64,000 bases of DNA from Acidisarcina sp963790505 (GTDB taxonomy: Bacteria; Acidobacteriota; Terriglobia; Terriglobales; Acidobacteriaceae): the NCBI GenBank assembly GCA_963790505.1, contig CAWBOT010000004.1:1178001-1242000 (forward strand). Reading direction: 5' to 3'. Each line of letters opens with the position of its first letter. Within the stretch, counting starts at the first letter, position 1. The position numbers and the translations under genes are program-made. The notes beneath the pieces were generated by a model that worked only from the letters and a program-made list of their open reading frames with translations, searched no databases and had not been told where the DNA came from. Below, piece by piece: positions 17,398-26,273 of the stretch.

Positions 17398-18997
17398 CAA
17401 AGTAAATCACGGTGCATACTCCCAAGAAAGTGAACATTACGTAGTACCCGAACCTGCCCACGACTGGCAGGAAGACGAAGGCGATGAGCGTCGACGCCCC
17501 CTGGTTCAGAAGTAGCGCGATACCCATGCCGGTTGAGCGAATGCGGGTGGGCATGAGCTCGGAGAGCATGAGCCAGACTACGACTCCGGGGCCGAGCGCA
17601 TACGAGGCGAAGAAGAGGCAGAGGCAGGCGGTGATGAGCCAGCCAGTCGTCTCAGCGGGGACAGGGCCAAAGAGGGCGCGCCTGATCTGGAGAGGAGCAT
17701 TGGCCTCGGCTGAGTCGGGATGAATGCGCAGCACCGGATCGTGATCGCTGCTGAGTACGGTCGAGAGGTGGTCCCCGTCTCCGTACGAATAGAGCACGGC
17801 GAGAGTAGTGGCGCCATCTGTGTTTGCGGCGAGCGGCAGATCGAGCACGTTCCCCTGGACGGCGGACTGGACTTTGTCCTTAATATCGACGCGCTCCGAT
17901 TCAAAGCGATGAAAGACAAAGGCGCCGGCGAGCAGGGCGAGGACGATGCCCCCTGTCCCGGCCTTGAGCAGGAAGCGCCGGCCTTTGCGATCGACGAGCG
18001 CGACGCCGACAAGCGTCATTACGCATTGCAGCACCTTGACCGACACGTCGCCGGCCGTCGCGTGGCTGGCGCTCATGCCTGCCTGTTTGAGGATGACGAC
18101 CAGGAATGCGAGGATCGAGTTGATTCCGGTCGTTTGGTTACAGACGAGAACGATGCAGGCCAGCACAAACGGCACAACGTATTTTCGCTGGACGAGCGAT
18201 CCCGCGGAATGCGAGGTCTTCTGCTCGGCATTTTCAGCGGCCAGCTCGCGCATCTCGCGCATTTGCAATTGGGCTTCGTCTTCAGGCGAAGAGCGGCGCA
18301 GTGCCGCCAGGGCTTGTTCCTCTTTGCCATGACGAAACAGCCAACGCGGCGTCTCGCTGAGAAAGAAGGAGCCGAGGAAGAAGACAAGTCCGGGATACAC
18401 GATGGCGAGGAACATGCCTCGCCAGGCGTGATTCTCGGCGGCGAGAATCAGATCCTGATTGCCGGCGGCTGCGGCGATCGCGGCCTCCGCCTGCCGGGTG
18501 TAAAAGAAGCCGATGGTCGCGGCGAGCACGATGCCGAAGGTGAGCATGAACTGGAAGATCGCCGTGCCGCGGCCCCGGTTGTTGGCGCCAAGGCATTCCG
18601 CAAGGTAAAGCGGGACCACCACGGCGATGACCCCGCCGCTGATACCTTGCAGCAGGCGGCCGAGGAAGAGCGGGACAAATCCCTGCGAGATGACGATCAG
18701 CCCGACGCTCAAGACGAAGAGCGCGCCGCTGACGATCATCATTTTCTTGCGCCCGAGCCAGTCGGCGAGCAGCCCGGCAACCAGCGAGGAGCACATGCCC
18801 CCGCCCAGGACGGCGGCGACGATCAGCGAGGTCTGCTCGACGGTGAGGTTGACGGTGCGGTTCAGGTAGAGCAGCGCCGCGGCGATGATGCCGACATCGA
18901 TTCCGTAAAGCAGGCCGCCAAGGCCGGAGACGAAGATGAGGAAGCGTCCGTAGCGGACGGTGTTCGGTATGCTTGCATCCGAGGCATTTCTGGGCAT
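17312..18997 (-). CDS. Sugar porter, major facilitator superfamily (561 aa)
   Basis: Inner-membrane proton symporter or facilitator for sugars. The 12-helix MFS fold shows the sugar-porter signatures: GLGGLLYGIDVGIIAAALLY in helix 1, ADWLGRKKMMI after helix 2, GRLLQGISGGVIAVVVPLYL with the PLYLAE motif, LSETPRWL, DRKGRRFLL, and the ending FFLPETKGKTLEEIEQHF. It is longer than the usual 460-480 residues because of an extra segment of about 100 residues between helices 9 and 10 (LDLPLAANTDGATTLAVLYS region), predicted periplasmic. That insertion is also known in some Acidobacteria and Planctomycetes porters. The gene faces the broken glycosidase, so the locus looks like a sugar-use cluster. Transported sugar unknown. 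Confidence 0.95.
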   Translation of the reverse strand: MPRNASDASIPNTVRYGRFLIFVSGLGGLLYGIDVGIIAAALLYLNRTVNLTVEQTSLIVAAVLGGGMCSSLVAGLLADWLGRKKMMIVSGALFVLSVGLIVISQGFVPLFLGRLLQGISGGVIAVVVPLYLAECLGANNRGRGTAIFQFMLTFGIVLAATIGFFYTRQAEAAIAAAAGNQDLILAAENHAWRGMFLAIVYPGLVFFLGSFFLSETPRWLFRHGKEEQALAALRRSSPEDEAQLQMREMRELAAENAEQKTSHSAGSLVQRKYVVPFVLACIVLVCNQTTGINSILAFLVVILKQAGMSASHATAGDVSVKVLQCVMTLVGVALVDRKGRRFLLKAGTGGIVLALLAGAFVFHRFESERVDIKDKVQSAVQGNVLDLPLAANTDGATTLAVLYSYGDGDHLSTVLSSDHDPVLRIHPDSAEANAPLQIRRALFGPVPAETTGWLITACLCLFFASYALGPGVVVWLMLSELMPTRIRSTGMGIALLLNQGASTLIAFVFLPVVGRFGYYVMFTFLGVCTVIYFVTAAFFLPETKGKTLEEIEQHFEGKAHA

Positions 18998-19090
18998 TGC
19001 TAGACGTTACCGCGAAGGCAGTAGTTTTAGGAAGTGCAGCCGCGAAATAAGACCATGGAATATGACTCGCGTGCCTGGGATGAGATTGCA

Positions 19091-19459
19091 ATGAGAATTG
19101 ACAAGTGGCTGTGGGCGGCGAGGTTTTTCAAGACCCGCGCTCTGGCGTCGAAGGCTTGCGACCTGGGCCGGATTGCCTGCAACGAGCAGCAAGCCAAGCC
19201 AGCGCGAGAGGTCCGTGTGGGCGATCTGCTGCAGATCAGGAACGAGGGCGGCGACTTTGAGGTCGAGGTGCTGTTGCTGAGCGAGGTGCGCGGGCCTGCA
19301 GCCGTGGCGCAGACGCTCTATCGCGAGACTGAGGCCAGCCGAGAGGCGCGAGCGAAACTTGCCGAAGAGCGGAAGGCGATGGCGCAATATGAGGCGATCC
19401 CCGCAGGGAGGCCGTCGAAGCGCGACCGGCGCGAGATTAACCGCTTTCGACGCAGGTAA
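19091..19459 (+). CDS. S4-domain RNA-binding protein (Hsp15/HslR-like)
   Basis: Small RNA-binding protein related to heat-shock protein 15, which binds stalled 50S subunits carrying nascent tRNA. The S4 domain occupies the first 60 residues (MRIDKWLWAARFFKTRALAS, GRIACNEQQAKPAREVRVGD) and is followed by a basic tail (PSKRDRREINRFRRR), as in HslR. From the family start at 19091 it has 122 residues; in-frame ATGs at 19034 and 19055 would add 19 or 12 residues and cannot be excluded. It is transcribed away from the sugar porter and converges with lpxK, four bases away. Confidence 0.9.
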   Translation: MRIDKWLWAARFFKTRALASKACDLGRIACNEQQAKPAREVRVGDLLQIRNEGGDFEVEVLLLSEVRGPAAVAQTLYRETEASREARAKLAEERKAMAQYEAIPAGRPSKRDRREINRFRRR

Positions 19460-19463
19460 GACG

Positions 19464-20471
19464 CTACAGAGAGGGAAGTTTGGCGCGAAGCTGCTGGATC
19501 ACTGCGGGCTCGTCTCGCAGTGAGACTTCGAGTTTCGCGATGCGGATCGGTGCGGCGGCTTCCAGCATCTGGAGTAGCGTGGCGTCGAGCTTCACCGCAT
19601 CTTTCTCGGTGGTGACGAACGCATCCGCGCGAACTTCGGCGGCGACTTTCACGAGGCGGTCGATGTCGCCACGCGAATAGCGGTGGTGGTCGGCAAAAGC
19701 AACGGCGAGCTCGACATTGATGTCCTCAGCTTCCAGCGAGGAGAAGAATTCGTCCGGTCTCGCGATTCCACAGAAGGCGACGGCGCGCTCAGTCGTCTCG
19801 GTCAGGTCTTTGGGGACGCTGAGGGATCGCTGCACCCACCAGACGGGCGCCTGCACGCCGAGCTTGCGAAGTTCGGGTTCAAGCTCCGAGTCTTCTTCGC
19901 GAAGGACAACGAACGTGGCCCGCGTCAAAGCGTGGAGTGGCTCGCGCAAACGTCCGGCGGGCAGCAGCTTTTCGGTGAAGTCGCTGCGATGCAGCAGAAC
20001 GATGTCGACGTCTCTCGCCAATTGTCGATGCTGGAATCCGTCGTCCAGAAGATGTACGGCTAGGGGCGCTGTGGCCCGCGCCTGCGGCATTGGGCTTGCT
20101 TGTGCGAGCAACCCTGCTTCGTACCTTCTTGCTCCGACGAAGACGGGCGCACCGGTTCGCCGCGCAATCAGCAGCGGCTCGTCGCCAAAGCGAACCGCGT
20201 TCCCTGCGGGATCGACCTGTTCGGTGGCTCGCCCACTTCGCCCATAGCCGCGCGAGAGCACATCGACCTCGATTCCTTCGGCTCGAAGAAGCTCCGCCAG
20301 CCGGATGGTCAGCGGTGTCTTTCCCGATCCACCTACGGAGAGATTCCCGATGCTGATTACCGGGCGGGAAAGCCGCTTCGCTTCGAGCCATTTCCGCTCG
20401 TAGGCAAGGTTCTTGGCCGCTACAGCCATCCCATACACCGCGCCCAGCGGCCCCATTCCGGCCCGACTCAC
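19464..20471 (-). CDS. lpxK: Tetraacyldisaccharide 4'-kinase LpxK
   Basis: Inner-membrane enzyme that adds the 4'-phosphate to the lipid A precursor. 335 residues. The N-terminus is a membrane-associated helix, followed by the P-loop ISNIG-like SIGNLSVGGSGKTPLTIRLA, DVLSRGYGR, DEPLLIARR, DGFQHRQLARDVDIVLL and the late VTTEKDAVKL, all family signatures. It overlaps the kdtA stop by four bases, so kdtA-lpxK is a two-gene operon for lipid A/Kdo assembly. Confidence 0.97.
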   Translation of the reverse strand: MSRAGMGPLGAVYGMAVAAKNLAYERKWLEAKRLSRPVISIGNLSVGGSGKTPLTIRLAELLRAEGIEVDVLSRGYGRSGRATEQVDPAGNAVRFGDEPLLIARRTGAPVFVGARRYEAGLLAQASPMPQARATAPLAVHLLDDGFQHRQLARDVDIVLLHRSDFTEKLLPAGRLREPLHALTRATFVVLREEDSELEPELRKLGVQAPVWWVQRSLSVPKDLTETTERAVAFCGIARPDEFFSSLEAEDINVELAVAFADHHRYSRGDIDRLVKVAAEVRADAFVTTEKDAVKLDATLLQMLEAAAPIRIAKLEVSLRDEPAVIQQLRAKLPSL

Positions 20472-21769
20472 GCGGGTCCTCCGGGCAGCAGAGCAAGCAG
20501 CGCATCGACTGCCCTCGCCGTGGCGCCTGCCTCGGCATTGAATGCGACTCGGGCACGGTCTCCCATTGCTCGCGAGGCAACTCCGTCGCGGAGTTGTTCG
20601 GTCAGTGTTGCGCTCAAGTCAGCGGCTGCGGTGATTTGGATCGCATCTTGCGACCGAAGCTTCTCCACGATCTCGCGAAAGTTTTCATAATGCGGGCCGA
20701 TCACGATGGGTGCTCCGAACTGAGCCGGCTCCAGCGGATTGTGACCTCCGGCAGCGACGAGGCTGCCTCCGACGAAGGCGACCGCCGCCAGCGAATACAC
20801 CGAGGCCAGTTCCCCAATCGAATCCAGCAATAAGACCGATCCGGCCTCGATGGCGATGGAAGAGCTCGTAATCTGGTCCAAATTCCAATCAGACCGCCGA
20901 TACCAGCGGATGTTACTGTGCTCCAGCAGCTCCGCCACCGCCGTAAACCTCTCTGGATGCCTGGGAGCAAGCACCATGCGCAGATTTGGCTCCGCTGCCA
21001 CAAGCTCGGGCCATGCACCGAGCAAAAGCTCTTCTTCACCTGCCAGAGTGCTGCCGCAGACCAGCAGTCTGGCGTAGCGGGGCATCGCCGCGCGGAGTAT
21101 TGCTACGGCCTCGCTATCGGAAGCTGCGCGCACGTCGTATTTGAGATTTCCTCCCAGCTTCACCCGCTCCGCGAGCACTCCAATGGCGCGCAGTCTGGCG
21201 ACATCGTCTTCGCTCTGGGCGAGAACCACCTTCAGTGCCCTGAGTATTCCGCGCCAAAGAGAACGCAGCCTGAGATATCGCGGGAAGGAACGATCGGAGA
21301 TCCTCGCATTCACCACGGCGACCGGAATTTCGGCGCGCCGGCATTCCCACAACATGCGCGGCCAGAACTCCGTCTCTGCCAATACGAACAAAACCGGACG
21401 AAGCGCCCACAGATATCGTCGAACCGAGAAGCCAAAATCGAGCGGATAGTAGAAGACGTTCTCCCCGCCAAAGCGTTCGCGCGCAATCGTCTGCCCCGTC
21501 GTGGTCGTCGTCGAGACGACAACACGGTAGCCGGGAGCACGCCCCCGAAGATCTCGCACCAGGCCGCCAATGGCGATGACTTCGCCGACCGAGACGGCAT
21601 GAATCCAGATGACGCGCCGATTATCGCCAGCGGGTGCAAGGGGCGGCGGCACGCGACCCAGCCGCTCCGCCAGCCCTTTGCGATACTTGTCGGTGGTGGC
21701 CATCTTCCACACCCACCAGGGTGAGCTGACCCCCAGCGCTACCACTAACGCGAAGCTGTAAAAAGACAT
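20468..21769 (-). CDS. kdtA: 3-deoxy-D-manno-octulosonic acid transferase (Kdo transferase)
   Basis: Adds Kdo residues to lipid IVA. 433 residues from the ATG at 21769, which matches the family start MSFYSFALVVALGVSSPWWV, a membrane anchor; the open frame extends 32 codons further to 21865 but without similarity. Recognisable segments are RLGRVPPPLAPAGDNRRVIWIHAVSVGEV, STTTTTGQTIA, YYPLDFGFSVRRYLWALRP, ETEFWPRMLWECRRAEIPVAVVNARIS-type acceptor loop and the C-terminal GGSLVAAGGHNPLEPAQFGAP. Translationally coupled to lpxK downstream. Confidence 0.96.
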   Translation of the reverse strand: MSFYSFALVVALGVSSPWWVWKMATTDKYRKGLAERLGRVPPPLAPAGDNRRVIWIHAVSVGEVIAIGGLVRDLRGRAPGYRVVVSTTTTTGQTIARERFGGENVFYYPLDFGFSVRRYLWALRPVLFVLAETEFWPRMLWECRRAEIPVAVVNARISDRSFPRYLRLRSLWRGILRALKVVLAQSEDDVARLRAIGVLAERVKLGGNLKYDVRAASDSEAVAILRAAMPRYARLLVCGSTLAGEEELLLGAWPELVAAEPNLRMVLAPRHPERFTAVAELLEHSNIRWYRRSDWNLDQITSSSIAIEAGSVLLLDSIGELASVYSLAAVAFVGGSLVAAGGHNPLEPAQFGAPIVIGPHYENFREIVEKLRSQDAIQITAAADLSATLTEQLRDGVASRAMGDRARVAFNAEAGATARAVDALLALLPGGPA

Positions 21770-21878
21770 CAGCAGAAGCGAAACCTCGTTCGCATACAAA
21801 TCATTCGCAAATCGGGAGGCAAAGGAATTCCACGCCCCGAAGCTCTCCAACGGAACTTTGCGCAAGTCTTAAACGAAG

Positions 21879-22592
21879 ATGATAATCGTCCCAGTGATCC
21901 GCCGTTGCTTAGCTGGACTTCTCTGCTGTGGCTTGTGGCTGCTGGGCGCGTGGCCTGCGGTCGCCGAACACCCTCCTGCGCCAGCTCTCGCCGCCTCGAC
22001 TTACCCGGCCTTCGACGCTCACCGCGACGAACACGTCACCATCGCCGCCGACCCTTATGACACCAAAGAGAAGGCGGGCTGCTTTCGTATGGACTATCTC
22101 AAGCTCGGCTTTATGCCTATTCGCGTGATTGTGACCAACGACGGCGATAAGCCGATCAGCCTTGAACAGGCGCGAATCCACCTGATCACGGCCAGCGGCG
22201 ATAAGATTCCGGCGGCCGAACCCGAAGACGTCGAGCGTCGAACGACCGATGTCAAGAATCCTTCCAACGGAGTCAGGCTTCCGGTTCCTGGACTCACAGG
22301 CAAGCCGAAATCCAAAGATCCCAAGATCGAGGCCGACTTTCACGAGTTCGAATACCAGGCAATCGTCGTCGAGGCACATACCACCCGCGCCGGGTTCCTC
22401 TTCTACGATGTCGAAGGCCTGAGCGATCCTCTCAAGGGCGGAAAGCTTTACTTGCGAAGGCTGCAGGCGGCAGACGGGAAAGAGCTCTTTTATTTCGAGA
22501 TACCCCTGGACAAATATCTCGCGGCACAGGCGAAGTGGAAACTCGCGATTGGCGTTCATCTTCCCGCGCGATTAGAGCATTTTCACTTCTGA
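21879..22592 (+). CDS. Secreted protein of unknown function (237 aa)
   Basis: A signal peptide (residues 1-30, RRCLAGLLCCGLWLLGAWPAVAE) precedes a soluble beta-rich domain with segments GFMPIRVIVTNDGDKPISLEQ, which looks like an immunoglobulin-like fold, and a conserved-looking DADFHEFEYQAIVVEAHTTR. I do not recognise the family. It starts divergently from kdtA, about 100 bases away. The last six codons (LEHFHF) and the stop fall in the left arm of an 18-base inverted repeat, so the present C-terminus may have been created by insertion of that element. Confidence 0.75.
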   Translation: MIIVPVIRRCLAGLLCCGLWLLGAWPAVAEHPPAPALAASTYPAFDAHRDEHVTIAADPYDTKEKAGCFRMDYLKLGFMPIRVIVTNDGDKPISLEQARIHLITASGDKIPAAEPEDVERRTTDVKNPSNGVRLPVPGLTGKPKSKDPKIEADFHEFEYQAIVVEAHTTRAGFLFYDVEGLSDPLKGGKLYLRRLQAADGKELFYFEIPLDKYLAAQAKWKLAIGVHLPARLEHFHF

Positions 22593-22689
22593 TGCTTGCA
22601 ACGTAACCAACTTCGTCGCGGCTTTTACCCGAGCAAAAGCCACTCATCGCCACTCTGGCAAAGTTCACGCTAGAAGTGAAGATGCTCTA
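22573..22689. repeat. MITE-like element with 18-base terminal inverted repeats
   Basis: TAGAGCATTTTCACTTCT at 22573-22590 is repeated inverted at 22672-22689 with a single difference that still pairs as G-U in RNA. The 81 bases between have no coding potential. The size (117 bases) and terminal repeats suggest a miniature mobile element or a dispersed repeat. Alternatively it is a long-range mRNA hairpin ending the upstream gene. No second copy is seen in the window. Confidence 0.5.
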
Positions 22690-22763
22690 GAATTGCAGGA
22701 GCGGTGGTTTCTGATAGTTTTTCAGGTCGCGAAGACTCCATCTGCTTGAGAGATTGAGCCTCC

Positions 22764-24743
22764 ATGAATCTACGTATTTCGCAGTCGGCGACCTTGCTGG
22801 GTATCGCAATCGCCGTGAGTTCCGCTTCGTTTCCCGCAATCGCACAGACAGCTCACTCGATTCCTCCGCCAGCAAGCGCCGGACCGCAGTCACCGTTTGC
22901 CGGCACGGTCGTGGAAGAACCGGTCGCGTTTGTTAATGACCAGATCATCAGCAAGTCAGACTATGACCGGCAGCAGCAGGAGCTTGAAGCGACGGCGCGC
23001 CAGCAGAACTGGACGGCGCAGCAGTTGGAGGACCAGAAGAAGAACCTGTTGCGCGACCTGGTCGACCAGCAACTGCTGTTGTCGAAGGGCAAGGAACTCG
23101 GGATCACCGGCGAGACCGAGATGGTCAAGCAACTCGACGCGATCCGCAAGCAGAACAATCTGGATTCGATGGAGGCGCTCGAGGCGGCTGCCAAGCAGCA
23201 AGGCGTCTCGTTCGAAGACTTCAAGCAGCACATCCGCGATCGCATCATTACCCAGCAGGTGATCGGCCAGGAGGTCTACCGCAAGGTCAACATCACCCAG
23301 GCCGAACTGCAGCGGTATTATGACGCCCATAAACAGGAGCTGGATCGTCCCGAGTCGGTGCGGCTCAGCGAGATATTGGTCCCTACCAACGCTGCCGGGC
23401 CGGATGATCCGGCGCAGGTGGCCGCCGCCCAGGCCAAAGCGCAAGCGATCTATGCACAGCTTCAGGGCGGTGCGAAGTTTGAGGAACTGGCGAAGAGCAG
23501 CTCCTCCGGTACCACGGCCGCGCAGGGCGGCGATCTCGGCGAGTTCAAGCGGAGGCAACTGGCGAAAGTGCTGGAAGACCAGACCTTCTCCTTAAAGCCT
23601 GGGCAGTATACCCAACCGATTCGCACCAAGCAGGGCTTTGTGATTCTCTATGTCGCGGCGCATAACGCCGGTGGCGTGCCCCCGATGAAGGACGTAATGC
23701 CTCAGCTTGAGGAAGCGGTCGGCACCGAACGCACCGAGCCCGCGCTGCGCGCTTATTTGAAGCAATTGCGGATGGAAGCGTATATCGATTACAAGCCGGG
23801 CTATGTGGATTCAGCGGCGGTTGTGAATCCGAGCAAGCCCAGTTATAGCGCGTACGCACCGCCTGCTCCCAAGAAAAAGAAGAAGATTGAGCGGACCCGC
23901 TACCGGCAGAAGACCTATGGTTCAGAGCCCAAGAAGCAGCAGGCCAGCGCTCCGGCGCCCACTGCTGCCCCCGCGGCTCCGGCTCCCAATGTGCCGTCGC
24001 TTGCCGAGGCGCCGGGCGCAGCAACCGCCTCAACTGCAGGCTCTGCCAACCCGACGACCGCCGACCCGACGACAGGCCAGGTCGGTGCGCCGGGGACAAA
24101 GGCGGAAGACCAGGTTGGCGTCGCAAATCCCGAGGCGGCCGGTTCCTCGTCAAGCCAGTCTTCGGCCAATCCGAGCAGCAGCGCCACCCCGCCGGCAAAA
24201 AACACCCAGGTCGCCAGCTCTTCTTCGCAAAAGCCGGGTAAGAAAGAGAAAATCCGGTTTGGACAGCCGCCGACCAAGACTCTTCCCGCTGCGGCGACAA
24301 CGCAAACTGTCGATGCGGGGGCGGTTGGCGCCTCAGCCGATTCCTCGAACGCCGCCCAGAATGGAACATCCGAGACCCAGTTAGCGGCCAATACCGGCGG
24401 CGACGCCCCGGCGATTGGAGCCACCGCGCCCAGCGTCCCCGATAAGAAGACTCGTTATAGCGACCGCGCCAAGATACCCAAGGAGAAGAAGGCGAAAGAA
24501 CCTAAGGTGGATCCCTTCGCGCCGCCGCCGGTGAGCGCTCAGGAAGTGGCTGACCGGCAAACCCAGTCCGCCCCGCTTGGACTCTCTGGAGATAGCACCA
24601 AGAAGACCAAGAAACCGAAGCCGACGGAGAAGACGCGTCTTCAGGACCAGCCCAAGAATAAGAGCACCCAGGCGACGGACGATGGAAGCGCACCGGCGCC
24701 CGCTCCCGATACTCAGCCAGCCTCGCCGCCCACAACGAAATAG
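22764..24743 (+). CDS. SurA-like periplasmic chaperone/peptidyl-prolyl isomerase with a long disordered tail
   Basis: A signal peptide (cleavage after FPAIAQT) leads to a SurA N-domain with VAFVNDQIISKSDYDRQ and the DLVDQQLLLSKGKELGI helix, then one parvulin (PpiC) rotamase domain at about 195-305 (RLSEILVPT, FEELAKSSSSG, GGDLGEF, IRTKQGFVILYV). Together these are the outer-membrane-protein chaperone architecture. The last 290 residues are low-complexity, rich in Ala, Pro, Ser, Lys and Thr, and are very unlike E. coli SurA. The basic patch PKKKKKIERTRYRQK introduces the tail. Likely role: folding and delivery of outer-membrane proteins such as the TonB-type receptors. It has its own promoter region after the inverted repeat. 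Confidence 0.92.
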   Translation: MNLRISQSATLLGIAIAVSSASFPAIAQTAHSIPPPASAGPQSPFAGTVVEEPVAFVNDQIISKSDYDRQQQELEATARQQNWTAQQLEDQKKNLLRDLVDQQLLLSKGKELGITGETEMVKQLDAIRKQNNLDSMEALEAAAKQQGVSFEDFKQHIRDRIITQQVIGQEVYRKVNITQAELQRYYDAHKQELDRPESVRLSEILVPTNAAGPDDPAQVAAAQAKAQAIYAQLQGGAKFEELAKSSSSGTTAAQGGDLGEFKRRQLAKVLEDQTFSLKPGQYTQPIRTKQGFVILYVAAHNAGGVPPMKDVMPQLEEAVGTERTEPALRAYLKQLRMEAYIDYKPGYVDSAAVVNPSKPSYSAYAPPAPKKKKKIERTRYRQKTYGSEPKKQQASAPAPTAAPAAPAPNVPSLAEAPGAATASTAGSANPTTADPTTGQVGAPGTKAEDQVGVANPEAAGSSSSQSSANPSSSATPPAKNTQVASSSSQKPGKKEKIRFGQPPTKTLPAAATTQTVDAGAVGASADSSNAAQNGTSETQLAANTGGDAPAIGATAPSVPDKKTRYSDRAKIPKEKKAKEPKVDPFAPPPVSAQEVADRQTQSAPLGLSGDSTKKTKKPKPTEKTRLQDQPKNKSTQATDDGSAPAPAPDTQPASPPTTK

Positions 24744-24856
24744 AGTTCGGCGCACGCGGCAACCGAATCGGCGTCCCGAAAGCTGGAGAATCACTGGGCC
24801 AGGTTCGGGGCGCGGCTGTTTGAGGTTCAGGGCGATGCTGTAAAGTACCTTCACAG

Positions 24857-25846
24857 ATGAAAGACATCTTCATTGCCGACCTGGCGAAGTTTGAGGAGCA
24901 GTCCGTTACTGCCTTTTTTTCCGCGTCCACCAAGTCGCTCCGAGACAAAAAAGACGGCGGCAAATACCTTGCTCTGGTGCTGACCGATCGTACCGGATCG
25001 ATGGAGGCGCGCATGTGGGACAACGCGGCCGAGGCCTCCCCGGAGTTTGAGCAGGGCGACGTGGTCAAGCTCAAGGCCCAGGTCTGCCGCTATCAGGAAC
25101 GCCTGCAGATGAAGGTCGAGCGCATCCGCGCCGCACTCGACGGCGAGTACGATCCTGCCGATTTTCTTCCCGCCACCACGAAGGATGTCGACGTCCTATG
25201 GGCTGAACTGAACGCCTACGTCGACAGCTTTCGCGATCCGCATTTGAAGGCGCTGCTGCGCGCCTTTCTTGACGACCCGGAGATCGTGTCAGCCTTTCGC
25301 CAGGCTCCGGCAGCGAAAGCGATGCATCATGCGTGGCTGGGAGGGTTGCTGGAGCACGTGGTCTCATTGATGGGCGTCTGCGAACTCGCGGCGAAGCATT
25401 ATCCTGAGGTCCACCGCGACCTGCTGCTGACCGGGGCGCTTCTCCACGACATCGGCAAACTCCACGAGCTGGTCTGGAAGAAGAGCTTCGATTACACGAT
25501 CCAGGGCCAGTTGCTCGGGCATATCACCATCGGCTACGGCATGATCGAGAAGAAGCTGGAGACGCTAGCCGATTTCCCGCCGCGCCTTCGCGTGCTGGTC
25601 GAGCACATGGTGCTGAGCCATCACGGACACTATGAGTTCGGTTCGCCCAAGCTGCCCATGATTCCCGAGGCGATTTTGTTGCACTACCTCGACGACATGG
25701 ACGCCAAGATGCAAACTGTACGGAGCGAGTTTAGCCGCGCCGCGACGGCGGGAAGAGACGGCGCACAGATGACCGAGTGGGTGCGCGCCCTCGAGCGGCC
25801 GCTGCTCGATACCACCGGATATCTGGCTGGCGAAGGAGACGAATAA
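24857..25846 (+). CDS. OB-fold plus HD-domain 3'-5' exoribonuclease (YhaM-like)
   Basis: N-terminal OB fold (residues 1-100: FFSASTKSLRDKKDGGKYLAL, LTDRTGSMEARMWD, GDVVKLKAQVCRYQERLQM), followed by an HD phosphohydrolase domain with HHAWLGGLLEHVVSL, the metal-binding LLHDIGKLHEL and MVLSHHGHYEFGSP. This is the architecture of YhaM/CbfA, a 3'-5' exonuclease acting on RNA and single-stranded DNA, known mainly from Firmicutes but also present in Acidobacteria. 329 residues, complete. The next gene (EVE domain) starts one base after its stop, so they are co-translated. Confidence 0.9.
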   Translation: MKDIFIADLAKFEEQSVTAFFSASTKSLRDKKDGGKYLALVLTDRTGSMEARMWDNAAEASPEFEQGDVVKLKAQVCRYQERLQMKVERIRAALDGEYDPADFLPATTKDVDVLWAELNAYVDSFRDPHLKALLRAFLDDPEIVSAFRQAPAAKAMHHAWLGGLLEHVVSLMGVCELAAKHYPEVHRDLLLTGALLHDIGKLHELVWKKSFDYTIQGQLLGHITIGYGMIEKKLETLADFPPRLRVLVEHMVLSHHGHYEFGSPKLPMIPEAILLHYLDDMDAKMQTVRSEFSRAATAGRDGAQMTEWVRALERPLLDTTGYLAGEGDE

Positions 25847-25847
25847 C

Positions 25848-26228
25848 ATGCCCTATCTGCTGAAGACTGAACCCGATGTCTACTCCTTTGCCGATCTGGA
25901 GCGCGACAAGGAAACGATCTGGGACGGAGTGACCAACCCCACGGCCGTCAGGAACCTGCGCGAGCTGCCGAAGGGCGAGGACCTCATCATTTATCACACG
26001 GGCGACGAACGCACCGCCGTGGGGACGGCGAAGGTCGTCTCCGTCGACGCGACGAACCCCAAGGTGCCGCTGGTGAAGATCAAGGCCGGCAAGAAGATCA
26101 AAGAGCCAAAGACGCTGGCCGCGATCAAAGCGACGAAGCTTTTTGCGGATTCTCCACTGGTGATTATCGGGAGGTTGAGCGTGGTGCCGCTGACCGCAGA
26201 TCAGTTTGCGTGGATTGTGGGCGACTAA
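25848..26228 (+). CDS. EVE-domain protein (modified-base reader)
   Basis: 126 residues, a single EVE/PUA-like domain: YLLKTEPDVYSFADLERD, the signature WDGVTNPTAVRNLRELPKGE, DLIIYHTGDERTAVGTAKV and a C-terminal PLTADQFAWIV. Family members recognise modified cytosine or other modified bases in DNA or RNA. The normal EVE length is about 140-150, so this is at the short end but complete. It is fused in one operon to the YhaM-like nuclease, with a one-base gap, which suggests the two act together, for example on modified nucleic acid; that is inference only. Confidence 0.93.
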   Translation: MPYLLKTEPDVYSFADLERDKETIWDGVTNPTAVRNLRELPKGEDLIIYHTGDERTAVGTAKVVSVDATNPKVPLVKIKAGKKIKEPKTLAAIKATKLFADSPLVIIGRLSVVPLTADQFAWIVGD

Positions 26229-26273
26229 GGCTGCAGTGCTCTGAGCTACAATCAACACTGGTAATTCCATAAA

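Noticed and set aside
17720..19003. 427-codon open frame on the plus strand
   Set aside because: It is antisense to the sugar porter; its composition (Asp, Glu, Arg, Gly and His rich, no domain) is what the reverse frame of a GC-rich membrane gene gives.
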